64,000 bases of DNA from Telopea speciosissima (Eukaryota; Streptophyta; Magnoliopsida; Proteales; Proteaceae). The notes beneath the pieces are model-generated. The model saw nothing but the letters and a program-made list of their open reading frames with translations. It was not told the origin of the DNA and made no database searches. Position numbers and translations under genes: made by a program. The stretch spans positions 3,596,001 to 3,660,000 of the forward strand of contig NC_057924.1 of assembly GCF_018873765.1 (NCBI RefSeq), in the 5' to 3' direction. Positions 37,200 to 48,900 of the stretch are shown here, piece after piece (the first letter of the stretch is position 1; the number at the start of each line of letters is the position of its first letter).

Positions 37200-38413
37200 A
37201 CCCTAACCCTAGTTTCCATACAAGAATCGGCTGAGCTGAATCCAGCCAGATTCTTGAAAGGGTGGACTTCAGCTCTCTAACTTCTTTTTCAGAAGATGTT
37301 AGTGCCCAAGGAACAAACAATATAAACAAGAGAACTCAGTGTGCCCATCACTCCATCTTTGGAGTAAGCCAGAAAAAGGCATAAGAAACTTAAGAGCTTT
37401 TCTCCTTCAACTATAACTTGGAGCCTAAGTATGAAGTATCTATGTGGTGGTGTGGGTTATGTGGTACATCACCCATTCCTTATTATTGGTTCCATTGAAG
37501 ATTGATTCAGTAACTTTCACATCAAAAAATTATAATGTCACTCTTCAATCATCACATTTCCTTTTCTTAATTCTTAATAGTGATTAGTGCCACTCTCCAT
37601 AATTTCATTACCAAGAAACAAAAGAGAATAAAATTAAAGAACCAGAGAATGGAGATCCACTAGATTTTTGTTTATACATCGAAGTATCACACCAAATTGA
37701 TAGAAAACACATAAAAACTCTCAACTCTCATTCACAAAATCAATCAGCAACAAATTTTAAAAAAAAAGAAAAAAAAAAAGAGAAATATCTCCTTACAGTT
37801 ACAGATAATGTAGAGATTCCTCACCCATGTACATCATCAAACAAACCTTAAATTAAAAAAAAAAATTCAAGTTCTTGCACCTTCATCCTCACAAGTCAAA
37901 CAATAAATTTCTTATAAAAAAATATATATTTCTATATATATATATAGAAGTTAAGAAAGAGGATACTCCTTAAAAAACCGCATCCATGCTTCTATTTTGT
38001 CACTTTTATATACCATAGAGAAAATACTAACAACTAGAAACCCTTATTCTCTTCTCCCTATGAAAAAAGACTGGAGACATTCTTTTTCTTCCTTTTTTTT
38101 TTTTTAGTTCTTGTTTCCTAGACGACAATAAATTAATGTTAAAAATCTTGGAGTATTCGAAATGTGTTTTTGTTTCTCACTTTCTTGTCTGGGAGAAGTA
38201 GATTTCTCGACGGTTAGAAATCCAATCCAAACGAGTCCCTGTAGAAAATTACCACACAGAAACAAACAAACAAAAAAAATCATAAACCTAACTACAAACA
38301 GTCCTACCTAATCATCCAATCTTTTAAATTGTATCTTAACAGATCGGACGGTTAAGATAATCACAGGAAAAGTAAACTTTTAGCTTACCTTTGTAGGTTA
38401 GTATCTTTATTCA

Positions 38414-40132
38414 TTATTCCCTCCAAGTCCTGATGAAAATGTTCTTGAGTCGGTTACCGGAGAGTCTCTGCAACGCCTTTCTTGCGCCGGCGACGTCAAT
38501 GTCGGCGAGCTTCTGCAAATACGGAAAAGCTCCCGCAGCCGCAATCCTCTTCCGGCTTCCCTTGCCGCTGCCGGCCAAGATCGCTGATATTACCGATACC
38601 GGAAGTTTCTTGCAGACTAATTCGTTCTGAGGATCCAACATCTGAACCAACCTCAGCACACTCTTCTCGTCCCTCGCCAGTTCCTTCCGATTGGATCGAA
38701 CGGTTAGCAAAGAGACAAGCGCTTGTGCCGCTACATCCTGCAACCCTGCCGGCTTCGAAAACTCCACCATTTTCACGAGTGAACCCATGCACCCTGCCAT
38801 GGCCCGCTTGCTTCCATCGCTTATTGATAAGTTAGCCAGTAGAGATGCCGATATCTGCTGGACCATTAGGTTTCCGTTCTTGATCAGCTCGAAGAGATGC
38901 ATTAGGAATGGGGAAGACGATGATAGGATCCTCGCCGTTGAAGCCGAAGCCGAAGCCGAGAGTGCGTAAATCGCTCTCAGGACTTGTTCTATTGTATCCG
39001 AACTCGATGATTCCTGTAACAACTGAAGAAGCCTCTGTAGTCCTCCTTCATCTAGTATGGAAACCCTAAAATCTTCGCCCGATGAGGCTAGGATCCAAAG
39101 GCAATTGGCCGCTTTCTCTTGGGCGGAGCCGGTGCCTGAAACCAATAACTGGACCAGAACCGGCACCACGCCTTCCTCCGCCAGCGCTAACCTAATATCT
39201 TCGACGGTGGCAACATTCTTTATCGCGCCGGCGGCGTGCGTCTGCGTGACAGGCGATCCCGATCGACACGCCTCCACCAACACAGGGACGCCACCATATG
39301 CAGAGATGGCCCACGCGTTTTCCGGGTCGGCGGTGATCGCCTCGACCGCCATCGCGGACTTCTCCTTCAAACCCGAAGACCCCGTCTCGAGAAGACGAAG
39401 CAGAGGGCCCAAACCCCCTTCTTCGAAGACGCAATTCCTGGATGAATCGCTGGCGGTGGCAAGGAGAGAAACAGCCAGCGCCGCCTGCTCTCGAACTGAG
39501 GGAGATGGATTGCTGGAGTCGAGCAAATGGACCAAGAAACCAACATCGCCCTCTTTTGGGACCAGAACAGTTGCCTTGTCATCTTCTCTGAGGAGCTGGA
39601 GCAGCGAATCCAGGGCCTTTTTCTTGAACTCGATGCCTCCGATCTGCAAGCGAGAGAAGAGGTCGCGGATGAAAAAACCTAGCTCCTCTTTGCCGGAGCC
39701 GGGACCGGGTTGAGAGAGAACGATGGCATTCGATTGGCGGAGGACACCGGATTTGAGGAGCAAGTCGAGGTCGTGAAGGATGGAAGAGAGGGAAGCGGAT
39801 GCCATATCTAGGTCGCTCTGCAAGAGAAGCTTGCCGCCGGTGTAGGAGGAAGGGTCATGGCAAAGGTCGGAGAGGGACTTTGTCTTGTGGAGAGTTGACA
39901 GGAGGTTAGGGAGGAGGTCATGGAGGAGTGGATTCTCCGACCAGTGGGGGCAATCCGAGATATCAGAAACGGAGGAACGGAGAGAGGTGAGCTTGGTCCG
40001 AATAACCTGCCATCGACCAAAGAAAGACTTGACGGTGAGAGAAGAGAGTAGGAGGAGAGGAAGAAGATGGTTAATTAGTTCCAGGACTTGAGTTGGTGAC
40101 TGCGACCGCGCTGAATCGGCGGCGGGATGCAT
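38414..40132 (-). CDS. Armadillo-repeat protein with plant U-box-type N-terminal helical domain (no U-box)
   Basis: This is a 572-residue intronless gene, ATG at 40132-40130 and TAA at 38416-38414. Residues about 1-140 are a helical, Leu-rich domain (LINHLLPLLLLSSLTVKSFF, then LLHDLLPNLLSTLHKTKSLSD) like the N-terminal region found ahead of armadillo repeats in plant PUB-type proteins. From about residue 165 to 540 there are successive armadillo repeats. Typical units are LVHLLDSSNPSPSVREQAAL, LLRLLETGSSGLKEKSAMAV, VPVLVQLLVSGTGSAQEKAA and LLQLLQESSSSDTIEQVLRA. No U-box, kinase or F-box motif is present, so it is probably a scaffold or binding protein rather than an E3 ligase. It resembles plant At5g50900-type ARM proteins. 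No specific function is known to me. High-GC coding contrasts with the AT-rich flanks. Confidence 0.9.
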   Translation of the reverse strand: MHPAADSARSQSPTQVLELINHLLPLLLLSSLTVKSFFGRWQVIRTKLTSLRSSVSDISDCPHWSENPLLHDLLPNLLSTLHKTKSLSDLCHDPSSYTGGKLLLQSDLDMASASLSSILHDLDLLLKSGVLRQSNAIVLSQPGPGSGKEELGFFIRDLFSRLQIGGIEFKKKALDSLLQLLREDDKATVLVPKEGDVGFLVHLLDSSNPSPSVREQAALAVSLLATASDSSRNCVFEEGGLGPLLRLLETGSSGLKEKSAMAVEAITADPENAWAISAYGGVPVLVEACRSGSPVTQTHAAGAIKNVATVEDIRLALAEEGVVPVLVQLLVSGTGSAQEKAANCLWILASSGEDFRVSILDEGGLQRLLQLLQESSSSDTIEQVLRAIYALSASASASTARILSSSSPFLMHLFELIKNGNLMVQQISASLLANLSISDGSKRAMAGCMGSLVKMVEFSKPAGLQDVAAQALVSLLTVRSNRKELARDEKSVLRLVQMLDPQNELVCKKLPVSVISAILAGSGKGSRKRIAAAGAFPYLQKLADIDVAGARKALQRLSGNRLKNIFIRTWRE

Positions 40133-41542
40133 TTATGCCGGATCCCGGCCTAGTACCGGGATAAATCTGGATTTTGCTCAGCGGCTCTCAAGTGTTCGAT
40201 ACATATCCATCGTTGAAGTGTGTGTTTTTTTATGTGAGAGACAGAGATGGAAGAAGAGGAGGGTTTGGTGTATCACTGCGTGAGATGCGTGGTTGGAAAG
40301 AAAAACAGAGTAGCGTTTCTGGTGTTGGTACAGAGAGGGAATGAGGGAGACAATCCTTCGTCTTCTTCCTTGAAGCTTGAAGTAAAGCTAACCGAGGGAG
40401 TTAGGAGTTGGGACAGAGCGGGAAGAAGCAGAAAGGGAAAGAGAGGAATGAGAAGCGTAAAAAGGGAAGAAAGAAATGAGTAATAATAAGAGTAGTAAGA
40501 GTGTTGGATACTTGAATTTGTTGTTGAAGGAATATCGCCTAATCCGGTTGATCCAAAGGGCGGGATTGGATTGGATATGTAGCTAAGCACGTGAATCTAC
40601 AATCCACAATCACTTCCCTTCTTTTTTTTAAATGTTTTCTTTTCCGTTCTTCCCTAGAGGGGTTGACGATAAAATTTTGATTTGACAATTAGTTATTCGA
40701 TTCAATGGAGACAGTGAGACATTATATTCAACGTCAGATCGGAATAAATTGACTTTCATACTCTATTCGACGGTTAAAGAGGCAGAAGCTTTCCGTAACT
40801 GTGGATCCGACGAAAGTGTTGCTGGAAATATCCAAAATGCGAATTTGGCGTTTGAGATTAGTTTCCCCAAACTGTCATGCCATATGGTTGATATGTCCAT
40901 ATATGCACATAACATGAGGAATGTACTCCTATGCGGGAGAAAGAAATGCGACATGTCCCATATGTAGAAAGATGTTTACAATAGGGTAGTACAGTAGTAC
41001 GATGGATGATGGATCTTCATACATTGAAGTCATTGCATGATGACGAAGATGATTAAGTATGCCCATCATAATCGAGTTCGTTACGCGCTATCCGTCTTTT
41101 CTGTAATGACCTTCCTGTCCTCCATTAATTATACCAAGAGGCTTTGAAGGGGTGCTTCCTTGTCGGCATAAAAGAGGGGAATTGTGATAAAACAGTATCA
41201 TAAATAGAAGGATAGTAATGTCATTTCATGTGAGCCGAAATGAGATAAACATAGAGATGCCCCTGTATCTAAGGACTAAGGTCTTATAACATATGAAATC
41301 GAATCTAAATTAAGTCCAGCCGATACGGATCTGTTTCTATTCCATTTTGGATCTGAATCAAGTCCAGCCTTAAACGGTAAACCCTATAAAACCTCCATGA
41401 ATCACCTGCTCCGCAACAATCTAAATCGGCAAAATCGATTCCCATTTTTTGAGTCCCTACTTGTATCACTCTAAAATTTAGATGCAATCTGTGATTCTCA
41501 ATTCTCATTTACTTAGACCTCCGCTGAGATTGAGACTATGAC

Positions 41543-41690
41543 CAAGGTTTTACAAAGTGGAATCGTGGATCGAATTGGCAATTATAAGTTTGTGTCCAAT
41601 CGAAAACAGAGTAGAATCGACTGGAATCAATCGAATCAATTTTTGTCGATTTCAATCCAAATCAATCAATTTACAATTTTTGAAACCATG
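41543..41690. mobile_element. hAT-like MITE, 148 bp
   Basis: The left end is CAAGGTTTTACAAAGTGG. The right end, reverse-complemented, is CATGGTTTCAAAAATTG. The flanks actatgac and gtcatgac share only the last five bases in register, so the duplication has decayed or the end call is off by a few bases. The interior is rich in 'aatcgaatcaat' units. Confidence 0.55.
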
Positions 41691-42506
41691 GTCATGACTG
41701 ACTGACATTATTGAATCTAGTCTTGAGATAGGAGAGACGTTCTCAAACCTAAGGCTACATTTGGATGTCAATAAAAGAAAAAATAAGGGGAAGGGATTCA
41801 TGAACGATCGAATATGAGAGAAAGAACCATCTGTCCAATAAGGGAGGGGTTTTTGGTTATTTCCACTCTATATTGTCTCAATCCCACATTGTGTGATCAC
41901 AATTCATGGTAATATAATAATTGATTTATGTGTCTATCTTTCTCTTCAAATACCTTTTATTTTTTGAGTTTTTTCTTTTCTTTAATTTGCATACAAACAT
42001 AGCATAATAAAGAAACTTTTGTTATCATTACCCGCAAATGGTTATGTCACTATTTACTAACTCCAAGTCATTCTCTATATGGTTATTAAATTTCACTTTA
42101 TTATGCGTTTAAATCCCTTTTATTTGAAAAGTAAAATAAAAATTCTATCTTAAAAGTATCATTACTGAATTTAGTAAGAAATTTAAGCATCTTATACAAT
42201 TATAATGCTGCGTAAATATTGAACAAAAAATTTCATTTTAGACTTGAGAAAATTTCTACTTTTATTCCTTTCAATTTCCCTTACAACCAAATTGAGCCTA
42301 CGTAAAAGAACAAAAGAAAAGTGAGATAGCATGCACAAAATTTTGAATAGGCCTGGCATAGGCCAACCCTATTGCATTGGTTGGTCCACATATCAATCTT
42401 ACTCCATAGTGTGCAGCCCAATATCCCATCAAAAGAAAGAGCAATGAAGCCCCCCAAAAACTCTGAGATATTGCCTACTTTTCTACCTTGAATTGATTAT
42501 ACTCGG

Positions 42507-42740
42507 CATGGTTTGAGGTATCGGATCAGATCGGCCGATTTTGGCTGGATTGGATCGGTATCCGACGAGACCAATCTCAATACCAATCCGATCCAACTGT
42601 ACGAACAGAAGTGAAAATGTAAAAAAATTAGTTTTTTTTTTAAGAAAACAGGGACAAAAGTATCATATTTGCCCGAGTTTGGGCGATCCCAATCCATATC
42701 GGCCAATCCAATCCAGCCGATACCGAGATCACGAACCATG
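42507..42740. mobile_element. hAT-like MITE, 234 bp
   Basis: The left end is CATGGTTTGAGGTATCGG. The right end, reverse-complemented, is CATGGTTCGTGATCTCGG. The flanks are atactcgg (42499-42506) and ctactcgg (42741-42748), a 7-of-8 match. Subterminal ggctggattggat and its inverse atccaatccagcc extend the inverted repeat to about 60 bases per side. Confidence 0.7.
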
Positions 42741-45369
42741 CTACTCGGCCATAGAGGGGCAGCCAACCAAGGTAAAACCCAAATTGGATCAAATAAAGCC
42801 ACCAAAGCCCATGACCAATACGACATTGGGCTGTAAACTGGGCCTCTTCCATCCGTGCCCAACTAAGACAGCCACCATTATGGGCCAATAGACTTACTGG
42901 ATTTTTTATTGAATATAGACTTACTAGATTTATTATTGTTGTTGCTAATTGCTATTCAACAATGAAACAGATTCCTTGAACCTTCAAATCTTTTATTTGT
43001 GTTCAATAGCTTCAGATTCAGTCAGGCGTCTCTCTCTCACACACAGAAGACAAAAGTGGGCCCAACAAAGAGCATTTTCAATCATATACCTTTGATTTCT
43101 TTTGCTATTCTATGAGGATCTTGACTGCATTTCCTTTTAGAATAGAATTTCTTTATATTTCTCTTTACATAGTTTTCCTTTTAGTTAGTAGTTACACCCT
43201 TAATGTATGGTTCAGCTTTGGTTTTACCAGAACCCATATTGAATCTAAACCGTTGCTGTGGCTGGACCCACTTTCATGCCAATAAAAATTTAAAGTCATA
43301 GATAGTTGTCGAGGTTGTATCTTGTAAGTGCCACATGAAACTTTGACTATAACTATTAAAAAAAAATTGGTGTAAGGGTGTCAAATTGGAATCAAAATCA
43401 AAATTGAAATCCATCGTTCTGAATTGAAGAAGAATTGGTTCACTTTTAGTTTTAAAGTGAGGAATATTTTTTGGTTCGGTTCAGTTTCGATTTCAAAGGT
43501 AAAACTGTTTGATTAGAATCAATCTCAATTTACTCTTCACTGAATTAGCAGTTTAAAGTTAGGGCTAGTGGACTGCCACCAAAAGGATTCCGAAACCATT
43601 GGTGCACAAACAAAAGTGTTATGTAGAACAATCCTACTTACAACTTATTCAGATACGATGAAGCAAATAATCAATTGAGTTTTCAAAGATAAAAGCATAA
43701 AGCTTCATTAACTCACAAATGAATTTGGGACATTTGTGGAATATTCATCCTTACGAATCCAAGTGGTTAAGTATACACCTTTAATTTTGAACTATATTTT
43801 TTACCAAAAAAACAAACAAACTTTGGACTATAATTTTCATGATTCTTTCCAAAACAATAAACTAGAACTTTCTATTTATTTTTTGGTGGATTGTGCATTG
43901 TGTTAGGTGAAAGGACCTAAACCGAATATGAAACCGAAAGCGAATCAAATCGAATAGATTTTGTTTTAGTTTTGAAAAAGTTTTTATTCTTGGTTCGGTT
44001 TTGATTTAACATTGTGTATCTTGAATCAAACTGAACCTAACTTGAATAATCGAAACCAAATCGATGGCTACGCTTAGATTGAGGGGGGGGGGGGAGTAGG
44101 GAGAAGTAGGGAGAATCAAACACGTGACCTTGTAGTTTACTTCTACTCTAGGTCCAAGGTTCGAACCACCTGGCAAGTAGATGTATTCGACCGAAGTTGA
44201 ATAGAGATTTAGAAATATCAAAGTACACAATATGAGAAAAAGTGTGCCACGACAAACGTGTACATATTCTTATACACACCCTTTCACATCCCACAGTTGA
44301 TCCCTACTGAACAGTTTGATTTCCCACTTCCTCGTTGTGGGAAACTACACTTCGGTGTCATATCGATTCCTCTCTCATACAATATATACCTCAACCAACA
44401 CTTAATGGCACGGGACCAGTCACTAACATTTTATGCTTGTTTTAGCTTTCAAATTTCTTTATTTCTAATGATATTTCAAGTTAATATTTCATATAGGATA
44501 CTAAAATGCTTGTAGAGTCCAATTTGGCATTAAAAGCATTTCTCTCTTGAGTTGATTTTAAGGGAAATACTCTACCCCAAAAAAAAAAGATTTTATGGGA
44601 AACTAATGGATTAATCATATGAGTTTTTTTGTGTTATTACATGAAGTTTGAACCTACATTATCATTGACGACAACGAAAATATTCTTCTGATTGGGGTTA
44701 CTATATTTGATCTTGGTTGCCTCATTCTAGTCGATTGGTATACGACAATATTATTGTAAGAATGAATTATATTATACATAATAGGAGGAGCTTAGAGAAA
44801 TTTAAAGATCCATGAAGTATAGTTTCTGTTTATTTATTTATTACTTGACATTTTTTTTTAGAATTTTTATTTTTATTTCCATGCCCGGAAGATGTTGCAC
44901 ATGAGTATTCTTGCAAATGAAGATAGAAAATTATCATTTAGAAGAATAGAATTACGACACATTTATATAAGAGAAGCAAAGTACTTCTTTTATCATTCAA
45001 GGGAAAGGGAGGACATATAGTGGCTTGCATACACCTCGTGTTTCCAATGTAGTTTGTTGATCTAACCAATAATTTCTTCTCAAACTAACTAATAACATTG
45101 TTGAGAATATTCTTATGGGAAAGAGTTCCTCTACCTAGACGCATGTGATGTGCTGCCCCGAAGTCCCTAAACGCAAACATAGGGACATGCGAAATGACTG
45201 TTGCACTCTCAAGAAATTCCACCTTTTTGAGCATGCTCCTTAAGTGCATTTCTAATATCATCATGTATACAACAAATACACTCAATTTAAATTAGGCTTC
45301 CAACTTTAAACATACACCCCCCCTCCCCCAGCCAAAAAAAAAAAAAAAAAAAACTTACAAGTCACGAAT

Positions 45370-45500
45370 TTTCATCCTCTCAAGTGCGGCACTGGGCAGT
45401 GCACCACACTTAAGAATTCAACCACAAAAACATGGGCAGTGGCGCTTTTTTATCCTCTCAAGTGTTGGGTGGACAGTTGGATTCTTAAGTGTGACACCGC
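45370..45500. repeat. Decayed copy of the tcaagtgcgg element family
   Basis: Contains ttttcatcctctcaagtgcgg, cagtgcaccacactta and a second ttttatcctctcaagtg. These are the same words as the element at 30840-30990, but the arms are rearranged. Confidence 0.5.
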
Positions 45501-45968
45501 AGTTTTTTTTTTTTTTTTTGGTAAGATTTCCTACAAGTCACAACCCAAAAAAACTGAAAAAAAAAATAAAAATTAAATCAACGTAGGATCAGGCGGGGCT
45601 GAACCTGAGGTCTTAAGTCTTTACCCTAGCCCAGCCTGGTCGAAACATGGTTGGAGCTGGGATTTCTCAATCCTACCCCAATCCGTGGGCTAATAAGTGA
45701 CAATCCCAATTGCCAAGTCACAACTCACAACCAAAGCCAGGGAAATCAATCGGGCGGGCTATGTTCGGGTTTGGATTTCCGGGCCAAGTTTCACCCTAGA
45801 ACAATCTGAGCGGAGTGTGTGTCCACGCCTCCATGGCCGGCACAGGGTTTAGGGTGGTGAGAAGAGAGTGGAGGTTAGTGGTTACTGGCTGGTTCAAAAT
45901 TGATTGAAGCAGAGGCAGCGAGACGACAAGAAGGAGAAGTTGATGAGCGGCGGAAGAGAAAGAGAATA

Positions 45969-48900
45969 ATGGCTAAGAAGGCATGGAAGATCATCCCGCG
46001 GCCGTTGTTAGAGACGGTGCTGAACAATCATGTCCAGCACCACCGTGTCTCTCAACCTCTCATTCTTCACGGCCCTCGAGGCGTCGGGAAAACTACTCTC
46101 ATCCTCAACCGTAATCTCTCCTTTTTCAGTCTCTTTGTGTTCATCTTTCCATCTTTATATCTGTATCTTCTTAACTTAACCTATGGAATAAATATCCACT
46201 TTGTTCTTTCAGGTCTTCTGGACGACTGGAACAAAGGCCCCCATATCACCGGCTACGTCGACTTTGGTCCCTCCGTAGGAGATCATTATCATCTATACAG
46301 CAATCAATCCTCACCATGGGCCTCTTGGTCCAATTTTCTGCCGCCCACCCTCCCTTCTCTTCGTTCGCAGCTCGAATGCTGCCTGGAATCAATGGTCCAA
46401 AGGGGTGTTCGCCTCGGTACCATTGGCTCTCAGCAAGTCTTCTCTACTCTCAATAAATGGCACAGCCTCAATTCTGCCCTCCGCCGCATTCTCCAAAACC
46501 ACACTCATGGCTCCCTTACCATCGACGACAAGGTTCCTACATCGGTATTATGGTCCAGGGCATTATTCGCGCTATCTGCTCGATCAAAAGCCAATGAGAT
46601 TGATGCGGTCCTTGGGTTGGATGAGAAGGGTAAGGCTTTGACGCTCGAAGAGAGCTCATATTTCAGAGAAGCTCTGCTGTCGCTTCGACTTGCCAAGGAG
46701 GTTATTCAAATTCATCAGAGCTGGAGAGCAAATGCAGTCGCCCACTTGAATCGTACTGGTGGGTTCTCGAGGTCTCTGGCCAATTCTTCCACTGATTGGC
46801 CATATTTGTTGTTGGAACTCCTCTCCGCCGCTGCTGAGGTTGATTACTTCCAGGTAAATAAGTAATTTGGAAATTTAATGGTGCTACGTTGGTTTGCAAT
46901 TATTTCAACCAGTTCCAAGTGTCGGGAACCACCCTTTTCTTTGGAAGATAGGAAACAAAACTTTCATTAGCAATGATCAGAAACAGTATACAGCACAGGA
47001 TACTCCTGAATACAAAAGCTACTCAAACTCAGCATCCTAAATCACACAGCCCCTGTACATATCAGCATCAACGTCAGAGAAACTAAACCAGGAACATAAA
47101 CCATAGCAAACAATAAGAGTTTAATTTGGTTGGCGATTCTAATGCTCATTTAAATTATACTGACTATACTTCTCTGGTCTTGCTCATGATACTGGTGTTT
47201 ATAATGCTCATTTGACTGATAGAATGTACGCTTACCATATTGAGCAGCCGAAGCTGGTCATAAACAATATCGATGTTCTCCGGAATGCTGTCCTAACTGA
47301 TGATTCAACAGTGTCTGCATCAATGTATCATGACAGTCTTCTTTGGAGATTAATAGCATTGGGTGTGAATGAAAGGTGCTTGCCAGTCATACTTTTAACA
47401 TCGGATGGGTAAGTGTAGTCTGACATTTGTATTTCTGGTCATTTGATCCTCCCAGTTCATGTGACAGTCGATATTTTATTATTTGGTAGTTGTTGTAGCA
47501 TTTGTGGTTTTTTCATCCCCAAATAAAGCAGTGGTCAATTTGACTCGCTGTTCACATTTAAATGGAAAGCGTGTATTTTAAGTGAAGGCAATGCTACACA
47601 ATAAGACACCTGGATTAGTGGAAATTCATTTGGCTTTGAAGTTCAGTGGCTTAACTTTCATTATGCATTTCTATCAATACTAAAACTGGCAAGTTTCTGT
47701 CAATTGGCCTGGCTTTAACGAGTCAGATTAGCTGCTCATATGAGCAAATCACACCCCTCCAAGAGTTTGTTTGGAAGAGGGGTTGGGGGGGGGGGGGGGA
47801 GGGGAGAAACCAAGGCAACTCCTTTAGTGATAGCCAACTTGGCGCAATCTTCTGGACACCTAATGAATTTATAGAAGCACTCTTAATAAGCTAAGAGTTC
47901 GTATGAATTTCTAAACATTGAGAATGCTAACTCTAACATCATACATTTCTTTGAATTACATTGATATTGAAACCAATAGATAGGTTGTTAAAATCGTATT
48001 CTTTGATTAAATCAACTATATTCAGTTGACCTTTGAGAAATTATATAAAAATACAAACATGCTGTCATATTTTATTGCTTTGAAATAAATCATTTCAGAG
48101 TAACATTTTATTGCTTACAGAACTATCATGAATAAAGAGGCTTGGGGTTCAGTTCTGGGCTGTCTGACCCAGTCCATTATCCTCCCGTTTCCTTATAGTC
48201 TTTTCTGATTTATGGTATATTCACCTCCCAATAGACGTCTCCTTTTATTCATCCATCCTTCAGCCATATATGTTTTTTATTCTGCAAGTTTCTGGTTATC
48301 TTGGCTTTCCAGGATCAATTTTGCTCAAAATCCCTCTGTACCAAAGTTCATTTTGGGCCAGGATTTGGGATGAGGCTGTAATGGTGCTGGTGCTTAATTG
48401 AACTTATTTGTTCCTTTAGGTACTTCCTTGAGGATGGTATCTTAGCGTTATACTGGCAGAAAGTGGATAAATGTTGAAAATGCACATGAAACCTTCAGAC
48501 CTTAGGCGAAATTCAGTTTTTCTTTTTATATTTGGGACCGAATTTCTCTACAACCATGGTGAAGAGATTCCCTACCTTCTTTATCGTTGGATGGGGCTCC
48601 TAGGGGCAAGGAGGACTTCATACAATAGCGGGGGGATAATTATGACCTTTGATTTCCTTCACAATGGGTGAAGGAAAACTTTCTCCTTATATGTGACATA
48701 CTTTTGGAATATCAAATGGCAGATGCTTGTGTATTTGGGTTGATCTGTTCATCTTTGCATTTATGTGTAATTAATTGATAAGGGAAAGGTTTATGTTCAC
48801 AACCAGCAGATGGCTTTTGTTAGTTCGTTGGTCAATCACACCCCCATTGTTCTATGGATTTGTACAATAAATGATGGCATTTGTTGTCTTTTCACACTTG

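Larger units (their letters stand above)
30441..38413. other. Intergenic region between the ANTH and armadillo genes
   Basis: No intact gene is recognised. Contents seen: a 150-bp inverted-repeat element (30840-30990), a decayed RNase H-like fragment (31622-31882), a 98-bp tandem duplication with GA tracts (32071-32252), hAT-like MITEs at 32848 and 37078, GA tracts at 33104-33135 and 35697-35716, T-runs with G spacers (33917-33952) and a C17 run (about 36520-36537). The CT-rich stretch 35860-36060 looks like a gene leader but is followed by no open reading frame. The region 37660-38400 is the AT-rich 3' flank of the armadillo gene. Confidence 0.5.
40133..45968. other. Intergenic region between the armadillo and P-loop NTPase genes
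   Basis: The two genes are divergent. The first few hundred bases (to about 40600) form the armadillo promoter and leader. Two hAT-like MITEs lie at 41543 and 42507. A lone hAT-type left end (taagggtgtcaaattgg) lies at about 43374. A G13 run sits at 44083-44095 and an A19 run at about 45331. A decayed relative of the 30840 element lies at 45370-45500. No gene is recognised. Confidence 0.5.

Noticed and set aside
39057-39713. 218-codon open frame antisense to the armadillo gene
   Set aside because: It is a shadow of the high-GC sense reading frame, with no recognisable motifs.
43374-43390. hAT left-end motif taagggtgtcaaattgg
   Set aside because: There is no right end before 44100, so an element cannot be delimited.
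44150-44175. tRNA B-box-like ggttcgaacc
   Set aside because: No A box at the right distance and no cloverleaf can be drawn around it.
48417-48480. Possible extra NTPase exon (gtacttccttgaggatgg)
   Set aside because: It follows an AG, but including it breaks the phase between exons 3 and 4, which join cleanly as DGYYSYRAFMDFG without it.
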